Of a stretch of 64,000 nt of DNA, positions 38,480 to 48,562 are shown piece after piece. Origin of the DNA: Synechococcus sp. AG-673-F03 (GTDB taxonomy: Bacteria > Cyanobacteriota > Cyanobacteriia > PCC-6307 > Cyanobiaceae). A program made the translations under genes and the position numbers. The stretch is taken from the NCBI GenBank assembly GCA_003211205.1, contig QCTJ01000001.1, forward strand, positions 102,648 through 166,647, given 5' to 3'. The notes under the pieces were generated by a model. That model saw nothing but the letters and a program-made list of their open reading frames with translations. It was not told the origin of the DNA and made no database searches. Each line of letters starts with the position of its first letter. Position 1 is the stretch's first letter.

Positions 38480-38532
38480 AAAAAAGGCCTAGGAACCCCG
38501 AGGCAAGAGCATAAAGAAAAAGCGTGAGGCCT
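38480..38532 (-). terminator. Possible minus-strand terminator in the 38259-38734 spacer
   Basis: Two copies of the palindrome AGGCCT (38485-38490 and 38527-38532) can pair across a 36-nt loop, and six T follow on the minus strand. It lies just after the last gene of the long minus-strand block ending at 38735. The loop is long and the stem short, so the call is weak. The rest of this 476-bp spacer shows no gene that I recognise. Confidence 0.3.
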
Positions 38533-38734
38533 ATTAACACTCATCCAAATAGTTAAATCAAGCTCTATAAATATGATGCACCACCGGATCCTCGAAGCTC
38601 CAAAATGGTCCATAGCAAAGCATCACGAGACAATATGACTAATTAATCATGGGCTCAAAATGCAATAGAGTAGATTAGAAGGGAGAAATAAATCAGCATA
38701 AAAGCCAATGCATTACCTCAATATTGTCAAAAGT

Positions 38735-39643
38735 TTAATTTAACTTGGCAATACAAAGCAATCCATAAGGATGCGGGACTTTCTTCCCAAAGAAAACTGA
38801 ATCAAAGAAAATCTTTAAAAAGTTTAGGGCCTGTACAAAGTTCATTCTTCTGCAATATGAGAAAACCAAACGGGCCAAAAAAGAATTTGATAGAGAAAAG
38901 ACTTCTTGGGAGAAGAAATTTGGAATTTTACTTTCGGCGAAATAGAGGGCCCAAAAATCTTCATGGAATAAAATATTAAGGTCGGGCGGCAAGGTGTCTG
39001 GCCATTTCAATCCAGTAACATCAATATAATGAGCGCTTGGTGCATTGAAAATGATAGTTTTACGCTTTTGACAACCCAAGTCGATAAGAGATTTCATGAA
39101 AACACTAGGAGAGTCAACACAGCCAATCGTGCCCATGAGTACAACCAAATCGAAAGATTTTTTTTGACGACTGAGTTCACTTTGCAGAAAAAAATACTCG
39201 CCAAACATATCACCTGCATTAGTTATTGCGTCTTGAGAAATATCAGAACCATAAGCTTCATATCCTAAGGCACGAAGGAAGCCTACAAATTGACCACTAG
39301 AAGATCCAACTTCGAGGATGGTAATGTTTGAGGGCAAACTTTTTATATACTCCAAGGCAAACTTATACTTGAAACTACGTAAAAATATATTTTCTGCTTC
39401 ATCTAGATTACCAGCATCAATAAGCCTGAGAACCTTTCTTGCCACACTATAATGGCTTGAATAAGGTGAAGTTGCCCTTGAAGAGTGCAAATCTTGATGA
39501 GCTTCCACATACCCATGGTTGGCAAAAATAGATTTGCAATTACAACAAGTAAACCTCTTGATGCATGGCGATATAACAGGAAGCGGTGATAAGCAATCAT
39601 AGCCTGAATTACAAACTGGGCAGCAAACAGAATTTCCTTTCAT
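38735..39643 (-). CDS. Class I SAM-dependent methyltransferase with N-terminal zinc ribbon
   Basis: 302 residues. The first 40 hold a zinc-ribbon-like CPVC...CCNC arrangement. The methyltransferase core follows (ITILEVGSSSGQFVGFLRAL motif I near 108; DLVVLMGTIGCV). Enzymes with this arrangement often methylate sugars. AT-rich. Separated by 11 bp from the pyruvyltransferase. Likely a glycan O- or C-methyltransferase; substrate unknown. Confidence 0.78.
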   Translation of the reverse strand: MKGNSVCCPVCNSGYDCLSPLPVISPCIKRFTCCNCKSIFANHGYVEAHQDLHSSRATSPYSSHYSVARKVLRLIDAGNLDEAENIFLRSFKYKFALEYIKSLPSNITILEVGSSSGQFVGFLRALGYEAYGSDISQDAITNAGDMFGEYFFLQSELSRQKKSFDLVVLMGTIGCVDSPSVFMKSLIDLGCQKRKTIIFNAPSAHYIDVTGLKWPDTLPPDLNILFHEDFWALYFAESKIPNFFSQEVFSLSNSFLARLVFSYCRRMNFVQALNFLKIFFDSVFFGKKVPHPYGLLCIAKLN

Positions 39644-39654
39644 AGTGATTTGGA

Positions 39655-40908
39655 TTAAGTTGAAAGTATTGAGCTAAAGTCGTTCAAATTGTTGTTGATT
39701 TCCGAGAGCAGCTGAGTCTGCGAGGATTGAAGAATCGTCCTTAACTTCAATCGCCGATCGTATACAATGTCAAGCAATTGGTAGATAGCTGTAGTATTTT
39801 CTTCAAAAATATCACAAACAAACTCTTCGCATCCATATTTTCTCATTATATCCTTATACTTGGGATGCCACGAAAGTGAAATGGTAGGCACTCCAGCGGA
39901 CAAAGATGCTACGACACTATGGTACCTAGCCCCAAGATGAAGATCAGCATTGGAAATAATTGATTTCAGCATCTCGCACGATAAATCTTCATCAACCAAG
40001 TTCAAATCAAGAATATTATTTTTTTCATTTAATCGATGAATCAACTGCCTGGAAAGCTCATAGTCACACACCAACGATGACCTTCTTAGAGGACGATGAG
40101 TATGGGGGACTAAAATAATCTTGTCATATTGGAGACTCAACTTTTCTAATATTTTTACATAAAAATCAAACGTTTTATTCCCTCCACGTGTTGCAACCGA
40201 TTTTGAGTGTAGAACTGAACTTAATGAGACCGTACAAATAGTGTCAGAGCCATAATCTGATTTACCAAATTTTTCTTGGAGGTAGTCAAGCCCAGCAGAC
40301 TTGTCATACCTTAATGTAATCGCAATGTCAGGATAGGATTTAGCTGTAGAAGTTGAAAGCAAATTGACTACTTCTTTTACGCAATCATCTCCTCTGCATA
40401 GTACAATTGGCTGTCTTTTGAGGTCAAAAGCACATATTATCCTTAGCCAAAAAGTATTAAGTGGTCCATACGATTGAGTCCAAGCAACTAATTTTCTTCT
40501 AAAGAACAAGGATAATACTAAGTCAAAGAATCTTTGACTTCGCAAGACTTGAAAGAGAGAACCGTTAGACGATGGTTTTCCCACATAAGAAATAGCGCTC
40601 ATCTGCAAGAGAAAGTCAGATTCTCTTAAAGCCCTAATCCATAGCATTAAATATTTTCTTGATTGCCGAGAATATATAGCCTCAAGAAGGCTAATTAATG
40701 TAACTGAACCGACCACCTTCAGGCCATAATAATTAGCCCATTTTTGTTCTTGGGAAAATTCGTATTTACCAGAGGGAACTGAAAGTATGAAAGATACATT
40801 GACACCCTTAGCTTTAAAATAACTCTGAACAGAATCAATAAGAGAAATTGCAATGGCAGGTCCACCTTTATTTCCTTGAAGACAAAGACCTGTCAGGAAA
40901 AATTTCAT
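39655..40908 (-). CDS. Polysaccharide pyruvyl transferase family protein
   Basis: 417 residues with the family signature near the C-terminus: NADLHLGARYHSVVASLSAG, VPTISLSWHPKYKDIM. The N-terminus LTGLCLQGNKGGPAIAISL is the expected glycine-rich loop. These enzymes add pyruvate ketals to sugars using phosphoenolpyruvate, giving negative charge. AT-rich. In the same block as a flippase and a nitroreductase-like protein, a combination often seen in exopolysaccharide loci. Confidence 0.85.
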   Translation of the reverse strand: MKFFLTGLCLQGNKGGPAIAISLIDSVQSYFKAKGVNVSFILSVPSGKYEFSQEQKWANYYGLKVVGSVTLISLLEAIYSRQSRKYLMLWIRALRESDFLLQMSAISYVGKPSSNGSLFQVLRSQRFFDLVLSLFFRRKLVAWTQSYGPLNTFWLRIICAFDLKRQPIVLCRGDDCVKEVVNLLSTSTAKSYPDIAITLRYDKSAGLDYLQEKFGKSDYGSDTICTVSLSSVLHSKSVATRGGNKTFDFYVKILEKLSLQYDKIILVPHTHRPLRRSSLVCDYELSRQLIHRLNEKNNILDLNLVDEDLSCEMLKSIISNADLHLGARYHSVVASLSAGVPTISLSWHPKYKDIMRKYGCEEFVCDIFEENTTAIYQLLDIVYDRRLKLRTILQSSQTQLLSEINNNLNDFSSILST

Positions 40909-41106
40909 AAAGAATCGTTTTTTTATAAATTTAAATGATGCACCAATAAAATGTCAAGTTATTAATTTTCATTAGAGGGCTTGCGGCCATCTCAGAGGGA
41001 GGATACAAAAGGCATAATATAATTATGAATTCAACAATGAGACATGTTTTTGAAACACATAGACAAATCCTGTTCAACTCAATAGAAATCTTAGTGTCAA
41101 CTAAAA

Positions 41107-42480
41107 TCAATTAATTCTGTAATTATATCTAAGCAATGCTCTATTTAAAGCATTAAAATTAATAAACCAAATCACAGCATAAGAAAAGAAGATTAAAAGC
41201 GACATGGATAGAATGAAATAAATATAAGGGAGAGCTAAAATCTTCCATAAATAAACCAAAATCAAAATACTCGCTGATAAACACATGTCAACAAGTAACT
41301 TTTTATTTTGAAGCTTATGGGCTGCTAGATGAGTTGTTGATTGAGAAATAATTAACCCTATCGACCAAGGAATCAACACAAAAGGTAGAATACGTGCCGA
41401 TAACCACTCGGTGTTTAAATATGGAATACCATAGTAAAAGATGAATGCCAACACTAATATTAATGCAAAAGATGGTAATATCAGAGAACTGCTTAATTTA
41501 ACAAATTTTTGCTTAACAGCAATCGGATTATCATTTAAATTAGAGCAGGCGAATTGCCAAAATACAGCACCTATTGACGATGAAAGTATAGACAAAGGTG
41601 TCACTGAAATTGATAAACCTAAAGCAAAAAATGCTGCAGAATCAGAACTAAATGATAAGGCTATTAATGCGGGCATCCCAACACCCCAAAAGTTAGAAAA
41701 CAATTGGCCAATTGTCGTTAACAGCGCATTTTCATATAAGCTGTTATCGTAAGAGTAAAAATTACTCTTACCAACCGATTTAGTCATGTAACCAAGACAC
41801 CTTATGATTTTCATATAAAATACCTTCATCTTTGAAAATCTTACTTGTTTGGTTAATGATGAAAAAAGTATGAAATGAATTTTATACTTCAAGCCGTGAT
41901 TTCCAAAAATACAAAAAATTAGCGCAGATGAAGAGGAAATTATATAAGCAAAAAGCAATGACGTCAGGGATTTAGAAAATATACTAAGCAACAACACAAA
42001 TCCCCACTTCGTATATGCGCGAAAGACACCTACAATAGAGACATATTTAAATCTATGGCCCGAATTCAAGACAGAGATGCATATAGCAAAAATAGATTCA
42101 ATTAAAATTAGAAAAGGGAAGGCGAAGCTGATTAAACGAAATTGCTCAGACGCAATATGCAAGTATGACAAAATAAAAGCCAAAGATAATGCAACTGTAC
42201 ACAAAGGAATAGTGATATAAGCGAAAGAATCGGAGGCTAATTTGTAGATTATATTTTTCGCGCCATAGATCTTACGTACTGGTATGAAGCAATCCGATTT
42301 TAAAAGACTTATAGTGTTGATCAGGCCTAGAAGAGAAAGAGACGAAACCCAGTAGCCTATCTCACTAGGAGGATATATTTTTACATATAAAATTACTCCT
42401 AAAATATTTGCAGTCGAAGAAAGCAACTTACCAAACAATACTTGAAAAAAAGATTTACGAAACTTAAAGCTATTCGTCAT
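41107..42480 (-). CDS. Oligosaccharide flippase (Wzx-like), copy 1
   Basis: About 457 residues, twelve or more predicted membrane helices, with the Wzx/MVF-type N-terminus (LFGKLLSSTANILGVILYVK, IYPPSEIGYW). It would flip the undecaprenyl-linked repeat across the plasma membrane. The ATG at 42480 (MTNSFKFRKS) is chosen over 42522 because homologues begin near the first helix. It is very AT-rich. A second flippase lies at 57079-58506. Confidence 0.82.
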   Translation of the reverse strand: MTNSFKFRKSFFQVLFGKLLSSTANILGVILYVKIYPPSEIGYWVSSLSLLGLINTISLLKSDCFIPVRKIYGAKNIIYKLASDSFAYITIPLCTVALSLAFILSYLHIASEQFRLISFAFPFLILIESIFAICISVLNSGHRFKYVSIVGVFRAYTKWGFVLLLSIFSKSLTSLLFAYIISSSSALIFCIFGNHGLKYKIHFILFSSLTKQVRFSKMKVFYMKIIRCLGYMTKSVGKSNFYSYDNSLYENALLTTIGQLFSNFWGVGMPALIALSFSSDSAAFFALGLSISVTPLSILSSSIGAVFWQFACSNLNDNPIAVKQKFVKLSSSLILPSFALILVLAFIFYYGIPYLNTEWLSARILPFVLIPWSIGLIISQSTTHLAAHKLQNKKLLVDMCLSASILILVYLWKILALPYIYFILSMSLLIFFSYAVIWFINFNALNRALLRYNYRIN

Positions 42481-42539
42481 AACAATGGTTAATTGCTTAA
42501 ATTCATATTTAGAATGACGCAAAGGCCATTATTGTATAT

Positions 42540-43559
42540 CTATATTTCATGTAATAGTTCCTGAAAATTCGTGCGTTGTCCTTTTGGAATCGCTAATGCA
42601 GAATCACTTTCGCGCAGACCAAACGCAATAAGCATAATTGGGGCTAAATTAGGTGGCAAACCAAGATTTTTTTGAAGGAGCTTAATTTGCTTTGTTTTTA
42701 AATTAAGGTTTAATGGGCAAGTATCTACTCCCTTTGAGTGCAACGAATGTATTAAAGTCATAGAAAATAACCCTCCATCAATATATGGAGCGTGTTTTTC
42801 CCTGCTACCCCCATAACATTGAATATCTACTAATACCAAAAGTAAAGAAGCAGTGTTCCTCCAAGAAGATCCGGAATTATTTTGAATTTTCAAACAAGCT
42901 TGCTTTGCTTTGTCTGACTTTAAATAATATACTTTCCATGGCTGTCTATTACATGCGCTTGGCGAGTAAATAGCTTGCTGGACTGATTCTTGTACTATTT
43001 TAAAATTAAGATTAGTAGCGGATGAAGAGAAGCTCCTCACACTTCTTCTTGAGGTGACTAAATTTTGATATACTTCGCTGTTATAACTGCTTGGAATGCC
43101 ATGCAATACGGTGACATCTACTGGTTCGCTATTAGTATTGCTTTTTCTCAAATTAATTTCGTGGAGCAAATTAATTTTTTGGAGTTGGGCCGAATCAATA
43201 GTGGTTTTCTTGAGAAATAAGTGGATGCAATTAATCGCCTCATCTATAATGGGATCACTGGCTGGAAGCAAATCTTCGGACAATTTTACAAGTTTATTGA
43301 TGTTTAGAACAGTAGTTAAAGCTCTGTCGTGTTTCCCTTGTCTGTATGTTTGACTAACCTCGAATGCATGAATGTGCCTACGTAATTGCATGCGCAATTG
43401 GACAGTTGTCATTGAACTTTCACGAGTAAATGAGTATTTTTCAAACAAAAGAAAATATTCAAAGTTGTCCAGGAAATCAAAAAATACTGTCTTGAATCTT
43501 TTTATTGAATCAATGATCCTTGATTTAGTGCTCAGCTGTTTCATAAAAATTTTCAGCAA
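42540..43559 (-). CDS. Nitroreductase-family flavoprotein with long N-terminal extension
   Basis: 339 residues. The FMN-binding nitroreductase fold covers about 165-339 (RRSVRSFSS; YSPSACNRQPWKVYYL; the C-terminal LPPNLAPIMLIAFGLRE). The first 160 residues are an unassigned, mostly helical extension. Nitroreductase-like genes recur next to pyruvyltransferases and flippases in exopolysaccharide clusters; their role there is not settled. AT-rich. Overlaps the Gfo/Idh gene by 7 bp. Confidence 0.75.
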   Translation of the reverse strand: MLKIFMKQLSTKSRIIDSIKRFKTVFFDFLDNFEYFLLFEKYSFTRESSMTTVQLRMQLRRHIHAFEVSQTYRQGKHDRALTTVLNINKLVKLSEDLLPASDPIIDEAINCIHLFLKKTTIDSAQLQKINLLHEINLRKSNTNSEPVDVTVLHGIPSSYNSEVYQNLVTSRRSVRSFSSSATNLNFKIVQESVQQAIYSPSACNRQPWKVYYLKSDKAKQACLKIQNNSGSSWRNTASLLLVLVDIQCYGGSREKHAPYIDGGLFSMTLIHSLHSKGVDTCPLNLNLKTKQIKLLQKNLGLPPNLAPIMLIAFGLRESDSALAIPKGQRTNFQELLHEI

Positions 43560-44662
43560 TGTAGCGGTAGTTTAATATTTATACCATGCTCGGCTGAGCG
43601 ATAAGCAGCACTTAATAGCTCCAAGCTCAGTAAACCTTGTTGACCGTCGCAGATTGCTTCAGATTTTCCTTGTAACGTATCTAACATATTAGCGTAATAC
43701 GGAGGATGGCCGAATCCATAAACACTTGTGGTCTCATAACTAGCTTGCTCAACCAAATCATCATCTGGTTGTGTATCAGCAAATAACCAATGCTCGATTT
43801 GATTTACTGCCGGTCCTCCAATTTTCACGGTGCCAGTTTCTCCAAGCAATGTAATTGATCCCTCAAGATTTTTGGGGTACGTCAACATAGTCACAGCCAT
43901 TGTGCCCAATGCACCATTCTTCCATCGCAATTGCATAGCTGCGGTATCTTCCGCCTCAATATCGCGCCCAAGCGTTGCAATTGATGCACTTAGACTCTCA
44001 ACAGGGCCTACTAACCAATCGAGGAGATCAACATAGTGACTGGCTTGATTCATCAAGGCACCACCATCTAAGGACCAAGTTCCTCGCCAGTGGTCTTGAT
44101 CGTAATAACTCTGGGGGCGTTGCCAGAACACATTCACAGACACCATCACCAATTGACCAAATCGGCCAGCCTGCAATTGCTTTTTGACAAGCTGAAGAGT
44201 GCTATTAAATCGGTTCTGCTTAACAACGAATAAACGAACTCCTGCATCATCACAGGCCTTCACCATCTTCACCCCATCTTCCCAGCGCGTCGCCATCGGT
44301 TTCTCCGTACAAACGTGAATACCAACCTCTGCCGCTGCAATGGTTTGAGCTGGATGCAGCCCACTGGGAGTGGTCAAAACCACTAAATCAACTTCAAGCT
44401 CACGAGAGTTAATAGCATTGAGAAGGTTGTCGTAACCAATGAATTGTTCTGGTTTATGCCCAGCAGCAGGATATTCTTGAGCAGCCTCAGAAATCACATG
44501 CTGGGCAGAATCAAGCTTTGCTTGATCAGTGTCGCAAATAGCAACAAGCTCAGCTCTCTCATGATGAAGAGCGATCGCTTTGATGTGATTGCGACTGATT
44601 CGCCCACAACCCACCAAAACGATTCGAATGCGGTGTTCATTAGTCAAAGAAGATGACGTCAT
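43553..44662 (-). CDS. Gfo/Idh/MocA oxidoreductase, WbpB/WlbA-like
   Basis: 369 residues: NAD motif VLVGCGRISRNHIKAIALHH, CTEKPMATRWEDG (EKP motif), WRGTWSLDGGALMNQASHYVD. This matches UDP-N-acetyl-2-amino-2-deoxyglucuronate (UDP-GlcNAcA) 3-dehydrogenases. It would act after the WbpA-like dehydrogenase and before the WbpE-like aminotransferase directly upstream. The ATG at 44662 (MTSSSLTN) is preferred to 44683. Confidence 0.88.
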   Translation of the reverse strand: MTSSSLTNEHRIRIVLVGCGRISRNHIKAIALHHERAELVAICDTDQAKLDSAQHVISEAAQEYPAAGHKPEQFIGYDNLLNAINSRELEVDLVVLTTPSGLHPAQTIAAAEVGIHVCTEKPMATRWEDGVKMVKACDDAGVRLFVVKQNRFNSTLQLVKKQLQAGRFGQLVMVSVNVFWQRPQSYYDQDHWRGTWSLDGGALMNQASHYVDLLDWLVGPVESLSASIATLGRDIEAEDTAAMQLRWKNGALGTMAVTMLTYPKNLEGSITLLGETGTVKIGGPAVNQIEHWLFADTQPDDDLVEQASYETTSVYGFGHPPYYANMLDTLQGKSEAICDGQQGLLSLELLSAAYRSAEHGINIKLPLHC

Positions 44663-44697
44663 AATTAATAGACAGCTTGTCAAAAGATAGGGTTAAA

Positions 44698-46029
44698 TTA
44701 AGCCCTGATAATTTTTGAATTCGGCACAAATTTTCCGCGCGTATCTATCAGCAACTGTCCTCGAGATTGAATCAGGTCATAATCAAAATTATCATGATCA
44801 GTCGCAAGAATCAAAATATCAAATGAAGCAATCAACTCAGCAGTGAGATGAACGCTTTGCAGGTCAAATCGGTGTTTGCGCATACGCGGGAAGCTCTGGA
44901 AAAACGGATCGCTGTAGGACACATCAGCACCTTTCTCCTGCAAGAGTTCCATCAGCTCAACAGACGGCGACTCGCGCATGTCGTCCACGTTTTTCTTGTA
45001 GGCAATGCCCAGTACCAACACCTTGCTGCCCTTGAGCGGCTTGCCCGCCTCATTCAGAGCATCCATCGTTTTTTCCACCACATAGGCCGGCATGGCCGAA
45101 TTGATTTCACCAGCCAGCTCAATAAAACGCATATGCATTCCGTATTCACGCGCCTTCCAGGTGAGATAAAAGGGGTCGATCGGAATGCAGTGACCGCCCA
45201 ATCCTGGCCCTGGGTAATAGGGCACAAAACCGAAAGGCTTGGTGGCCGCAGCTCGGATCACTTCATAGAGATCAATCCCCATCCGATCGGCCAGGGGCTT
45301 GAGTTCATTCATCAAGCCGATGTTCACGGCCCGGTGAATGTTCTCGAGCAGCTTGGTCATTTCAGCAGCGCGGGTGCTGCTCACCGTCACCACCTCAGAA
45401 ATCGCCTGTTCATACAGCGCCACCCCCACTTCACTGCAGCCGGATGTACTGCCGCCCATCACCTTCGGGATCGTTGCCGTATTGAAATGAGCATTGCCAG
45501 GATCTTCCCGCTCCGGTGAATACACCAAAAACATGTCTTCACCCACCGTGAAGCCACGCTCCTCGATCAGCGGGCGTAGCTCCTCTTCCGTCGTGCCGGG
45601 ATAGGTGGTGCTCTCCAGACTGAGCACTTGTCCTGCACGTATATGAGGAAGCAGCGCGGCCATTGTGTTGCGAATGAAGCTCAGATCCGGCTCCCGGTAC
45701 TGATTCAATGGCGTGGGCACACACAGGATCAAGGCATCAGCTTCCCCGGCCCTGGAAAAATCTGTCGTTGCCTCGAGCCATTGCTGCTGCGAGGCCTCTG
45801 CAACGCGCTTCCCATCAATGTGCTGGATATAACTATGGCCCTGATTGATCGCTTCGGCCTTAGTTTGATCAATATCCAGCCCCAGCACCCGATATCCCAC
45901 TTCTACATAGGTGAGCGACAACGGGAGGCCCACGTAGCCCAAGCCCACAACTCCTATCAGAGCCTGTCTGCTGCGCAGTTTTTCAAGCAACTCAGCCTGG
46001 TAGGTCACGTCGGAAGAAAGCTGGGTCAT
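44698..46029 (-). CDS. UDP-N-acetyl-D-glucosamine 6-dehydrogenase (WbpA-like)
   Basis: 443 residues: [42 protein letters not shown], catalytic Cys in [20 protein letters not shown]. This is the WbpA/WbpO branch. It makes UDP-GlcNAcA, first step to UDP-GlcNAc(3NAc)A. Overlaps the aminotransferase by 4 bp. Confidence 0.9.
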   Translation of the reverse strand: MTQLSSDVTYQAELLEKLRSRQALIGVVGLGYVGLPLSLTYVEVGYRVLGLDIDQTKAEAINQGHSYIQHIDGKRVAEASQQQWLEATTDFSRAGEADALILCVPTPLNQYREPDLSFIRNTMAALLPHIRAGQVLSLESTTYPGTTEEELRPLIEERGFTVGEDMFLVYSPEREDPGNAHFNTATIPKVMGGSTSGCSEVGVALYEQAISEVVTVSSTRAAEMTKLLENIHRAVNIGLMNELKPLADRMGIDLYEVIRAAATKPFGFVPYYPGPGLGGHCIPIDPFYLTWKAREYGMHMRFIELAGEINSAMPAYVVEKTMDALNEAGKPLKGSKVLVLGIAYKKNVDDMRESPSVELMELLQEKGADVSYSDPFFQSFPRMRKHRFDLQSVHLTAELIASFDILILATDHDNFDYDLIQSRGQLLIDTRGKFVPNSKIIRA

Positions 46030-47177
46030 GCCGCAGAAGAAACCGACGTTTGGTGAATGGCTGTAACTAAAGCATTCACCACCAGATCCTGGTCTTCATC
46101 GCTGAGCCAGGGATGCATGGGCAAACTCATCACCGTCTCACTGGCCTCCTGGGCAACGGGCATGTGCCAACCCTGGCAGGAGCGACTGTGCACGCTTCGC
46201 AGCGCTGGTTGTTGGCTGAGGAGAGTGGGGTAGTGCACGGCCGTGGGAATCCCCCTCTCTTTAAGCGCAGCCTGCACATCCGCCCGATGATCCACCTGCA
46301 CGGTGTATTGGGAATACACGCTGGTATTACCAATCGCCAGCTGCGGCGTGGTGGTGATGCCGACAGCCTGCAGCTTGCGGCTGTAGGTCGCACCAATGCG
46401 ACCGCGCTGCTCCACCTCCTGAGCAAAATTGGGCCATTTGCCCAGCAGGATCGCTGCTTGCAGGGTGTCGATCCGGCCATTCACACCGATATCGGTATGG
46501 ATGTAACGCCGCACCTGGCCATGCCGTGACACCCGGCGCATACGGTCTGCAAGTTCGGGATCATCTGTAAAGCAAGCTCCGCCATCGCCATAGCCCCCAA
46601 AAGGTTTCGAAGGAAAGAAGCTTGTGGTGCCGATCGTGCTCAGACCACAGCTTCGACGGCCGTGCTGCTGACTGCCGAAGCTTTGGGCGCCATCTTCAAT
46701 CACGGGCAGGCCATACCGCTCAGCAATCACGTTGATGGCAGGGAAATCAGACGGCTGGCCGTACAGGCTCACCGGAATGATTGCCTTGGTGCGCTCGCTG
46801 ATCGCAGGCTCCAGCTTGTTCGGGTCAAGGTTGTAAGTGGCCGGATCAATATCCACATAAACAGGTGTGGCACCCAACAGGGCGATTGTTTCTGATGTGG
46901 AGATGAAGGAAAAGGGTGTAGTGATCACCTCATCCCCAGCCTGCACACCCAGCGCCATCAGGGCTATGAGCAGCGCATCAGTGCCGCTTGCCACCGCGAT
47001 GCAATGCTCAACGCCTACATAGGCAGAAAGAGTCGTCTCCAACTCCTTAACCTCTGGGCCGAGAATGTAGCAACCATGATTGAGCACCGAGGCAATGCGT
47101 GCATCCACGGCTTCACGGATAATTCGCCCATCGGGCAATTGCTGGCGTTGCTGAGCCTCTAAGTCAATGAACTGCAT
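46026..47177 (-). CDS. DegT/DnrJ aminotransferase (WbpE-like)
   Basis: 383 residues. PLP lysine K191 in [25 protein letters not shown]. This is the class that aminates the 3-keto group of UDP-GlcNAcA, in step with the WbpB-like oxidoreductase. Start [10 protein letters not shown] is typical. Only 3 bp separate it from the acetyltransferase upstream. Confidence 0.9.
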   Translation of the reverse strand: MQFIDLEAQQRQQLPDGRIIREAVDARIASVLNHGCYILGPEVKELETTLSAYVGVEHCIAVASGTDALLIALMALGVQAGDEVITTPFSFISTSETIALLGATPVYVDIDPATYNLDPNKLEPAISERTKAIIPVSLYGQPSDFPAINVIAERYGLPVIEDGAQSFGSQQHGRRSCGLSTIGTTSFFPSKPFGGYGDGGACFTDDPELADRMRRVSRHGQVRRYIHTDIGVNGRIDTLQAAILLGKWPNFAQEVEQRGRIGATYSRKLQAVGITTTPQLAIGNTSVYSQYTVQVDHRADVQAALKERGIPTAVHYPTLLSQQPALRSVHSRSCQGWHMPVAQEASETVMSLPMHPWLSDEDQDLVVNALVTAIHQTSVSSAA

Positions 47178-47180
47178 CGC

Positions 47181-47774
47181 TCAAGCAGGTGTTTGGGTGA
47201 GGTGTTGATCGACAAGTTGGTAAACATCACCGGTGTGGGGGCAAGTCCAGGAACCGCTGCCATCAAGCGGTAAATCCACTCGCTCGCCGTAGGCACTCAT
47301 CCAGCCGATTTGCTTGGCCGGCACTCCAACAATCAACGCAAAGGGCTTCACTTCGCGATTCACCACGGCCCCCGCACCCACAAAGGCATGGTGTCCAACT
47401 CTGGTACCGCAAACAATCGTGCAATTGGCGCCCAGCGTGACTCCTCGCTCTACCACCGTGGCGCGGTACTCATCTTTTCGGTTCACAGCAGAGCGCGGGT
47501 TGTACACGTTGGTGAACACCATGCTCGGTCCGCAGAACACATCGTCCTGCAAGGTCACGTTGTCGTAGACAGACACGTTGTTCTGGATTTTGACGTTATT
47601 ACCGATTGCGACGCGATTGCCAATAAACACGTTCTGGCCAAAAGAGCAGGACTCGCCAATCACGGCACCGGAGCAGATGTGCACCCAGTGCCAAATGCGG
47701 CTGCCGGCCCCAATCGTTGCACCTTCATCAACCAAGGCAGTGGAGTGAATGGTGGCTGTGGGGTGGATGGTCAC
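47181..47774 (-). CDS. UDP-diacetamido-uronate N-acetyltransferase (WbpD-like)
   Basis: 197 residues, hexapeptide beta-helix ([57 protein letters not shown]), matching WbpD. It acetylates the 3-amino group to give UDP-GlcNAc(3NAc)A. It is the first gene of the wbpD-E-A-B unit on this strand. A dead relative of it lies at 16.0-16.2 kb. Confidence 0.9.
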   Translation of the reverse strand: MTIHPTATIHSTALVDEGATIGAGSRIWHWVHICSGAVIGESCSFGQNVFIGNRVAIGNNVKIQNNVSVYDNVTLQDDVFCGPSMVFTNVYNPRSAVNRKDEYRATVVERGVTLGANCTIVCGTRVGHHAFVGAGAVVNREVKPFALIVGVPAKQIGWMSAYGERVDLPLDGSGSWTCPHTGDVYQLVDQHLTQTPA

Positions 47775-48060
47775 AAACGCCTTGGTATGAGCTTGGTGGG
47801 TTGAGAAACAAAGTATTGCCTCTGTAAACGGTTCGACGGCTTTTTATCAGCAGAACTCCGCCGGTGTTTGTTCTACAAGCCGGTGATGTCGGCTCTGGAT
47901 CCGTATAAGCCCCGCTGATCGGTGTCACACTTTGGACTCTCGCAGACCTTTCAGACAGCCCCCTTGAGAATAGGCGTGCAAGCTGCACTGAAGATCCAAG
48001 GGCTTCCGGAAGAGGGCATCTGGTCTCAAAAAACCATCCAAGCTGGTAGTCAGCATTTTT

Positions 48061-48562
48061 AGCCGCCGACTGGGCAAACGAATGGTCTTCGCTGCTGCTG
48101 CCGGAGCTTTTAAGCCAAAGGATCTGGATCAAGCGCTAACGCAGATGGACACCAGCCAGCAAGGCTCTGCATGCCGCTACAGACGTCACCGGATTCGGCT
48201 TGCTGGGTCACCTTGGAGAAATGCTGCCCGAAAAGGACAAACACAATCATTCAATTGAGGTGGAACTCCACGCAGAACGAATTCCTGCGTTGCCAGGAAC
48301 CCTAGAACTGCTGGAAGCGGGTTACGCCAGCAGCATTGCGCCTGCCAACCGTGATGCTTAGCAGCTGTTAGCCACCAGAGTGAAGCTGGACTTCAGCGGG
48401 ATCCAAGCCAACCAGGACCATCAGCGAGCAATCACTGAGTTACTTATTGACCCCCAGACCTGTGGGCCACTTCTGATCAGCGTTAGTGCTCAGATGGCAG
48501 AGCTTCTTTTGACGAAAAGTCCTGACGGATGGTGGTTAATCGGCACCGCAACATCCGTGTGA
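48061..48562 (+). pseudogene. Broken selD 3' half
   Basis: Reads SRRLGKRMVFAAAAGAFK, like SRPLGTGVLFAAAM of intact SelD; then, after a frameshift with a small deletion near 48158, VTGFGLLGHLGEMLPE, IPALPGTLELLEAGYASSIA, a TAG at 48359-48361, and ITELLIDPQTCGPLLISV to a TGA ending at 48562. The whole aligns to about the last 180 residues of the SelD domain encoded at 20555-22693. The 5' part, including the active-site Cys/Lys, is gone. Lesions are a frameshift, a deletion and one in-frame stop. It overlaps the 3' end of the opposite-strand glycosyltransferase. Confidence 0.85.

Noticed and set aside
38259..38734. Short peptide YGPFWSFEDPVVHHIYRA on the minus strand of the spacer
   Set aside because: Looks protein-like but is only 18 residues before a stop and matches nothing I recognise. 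Not enough to call a pseudogene.
47728..48132. 134-codon minus-strand open frame between the WbpD-like gene and the GT
   Set aside because: Covers the selD remnant in antisense and the start of the WbpD-like gene. Composition is erratic and there is no recognisable domain.
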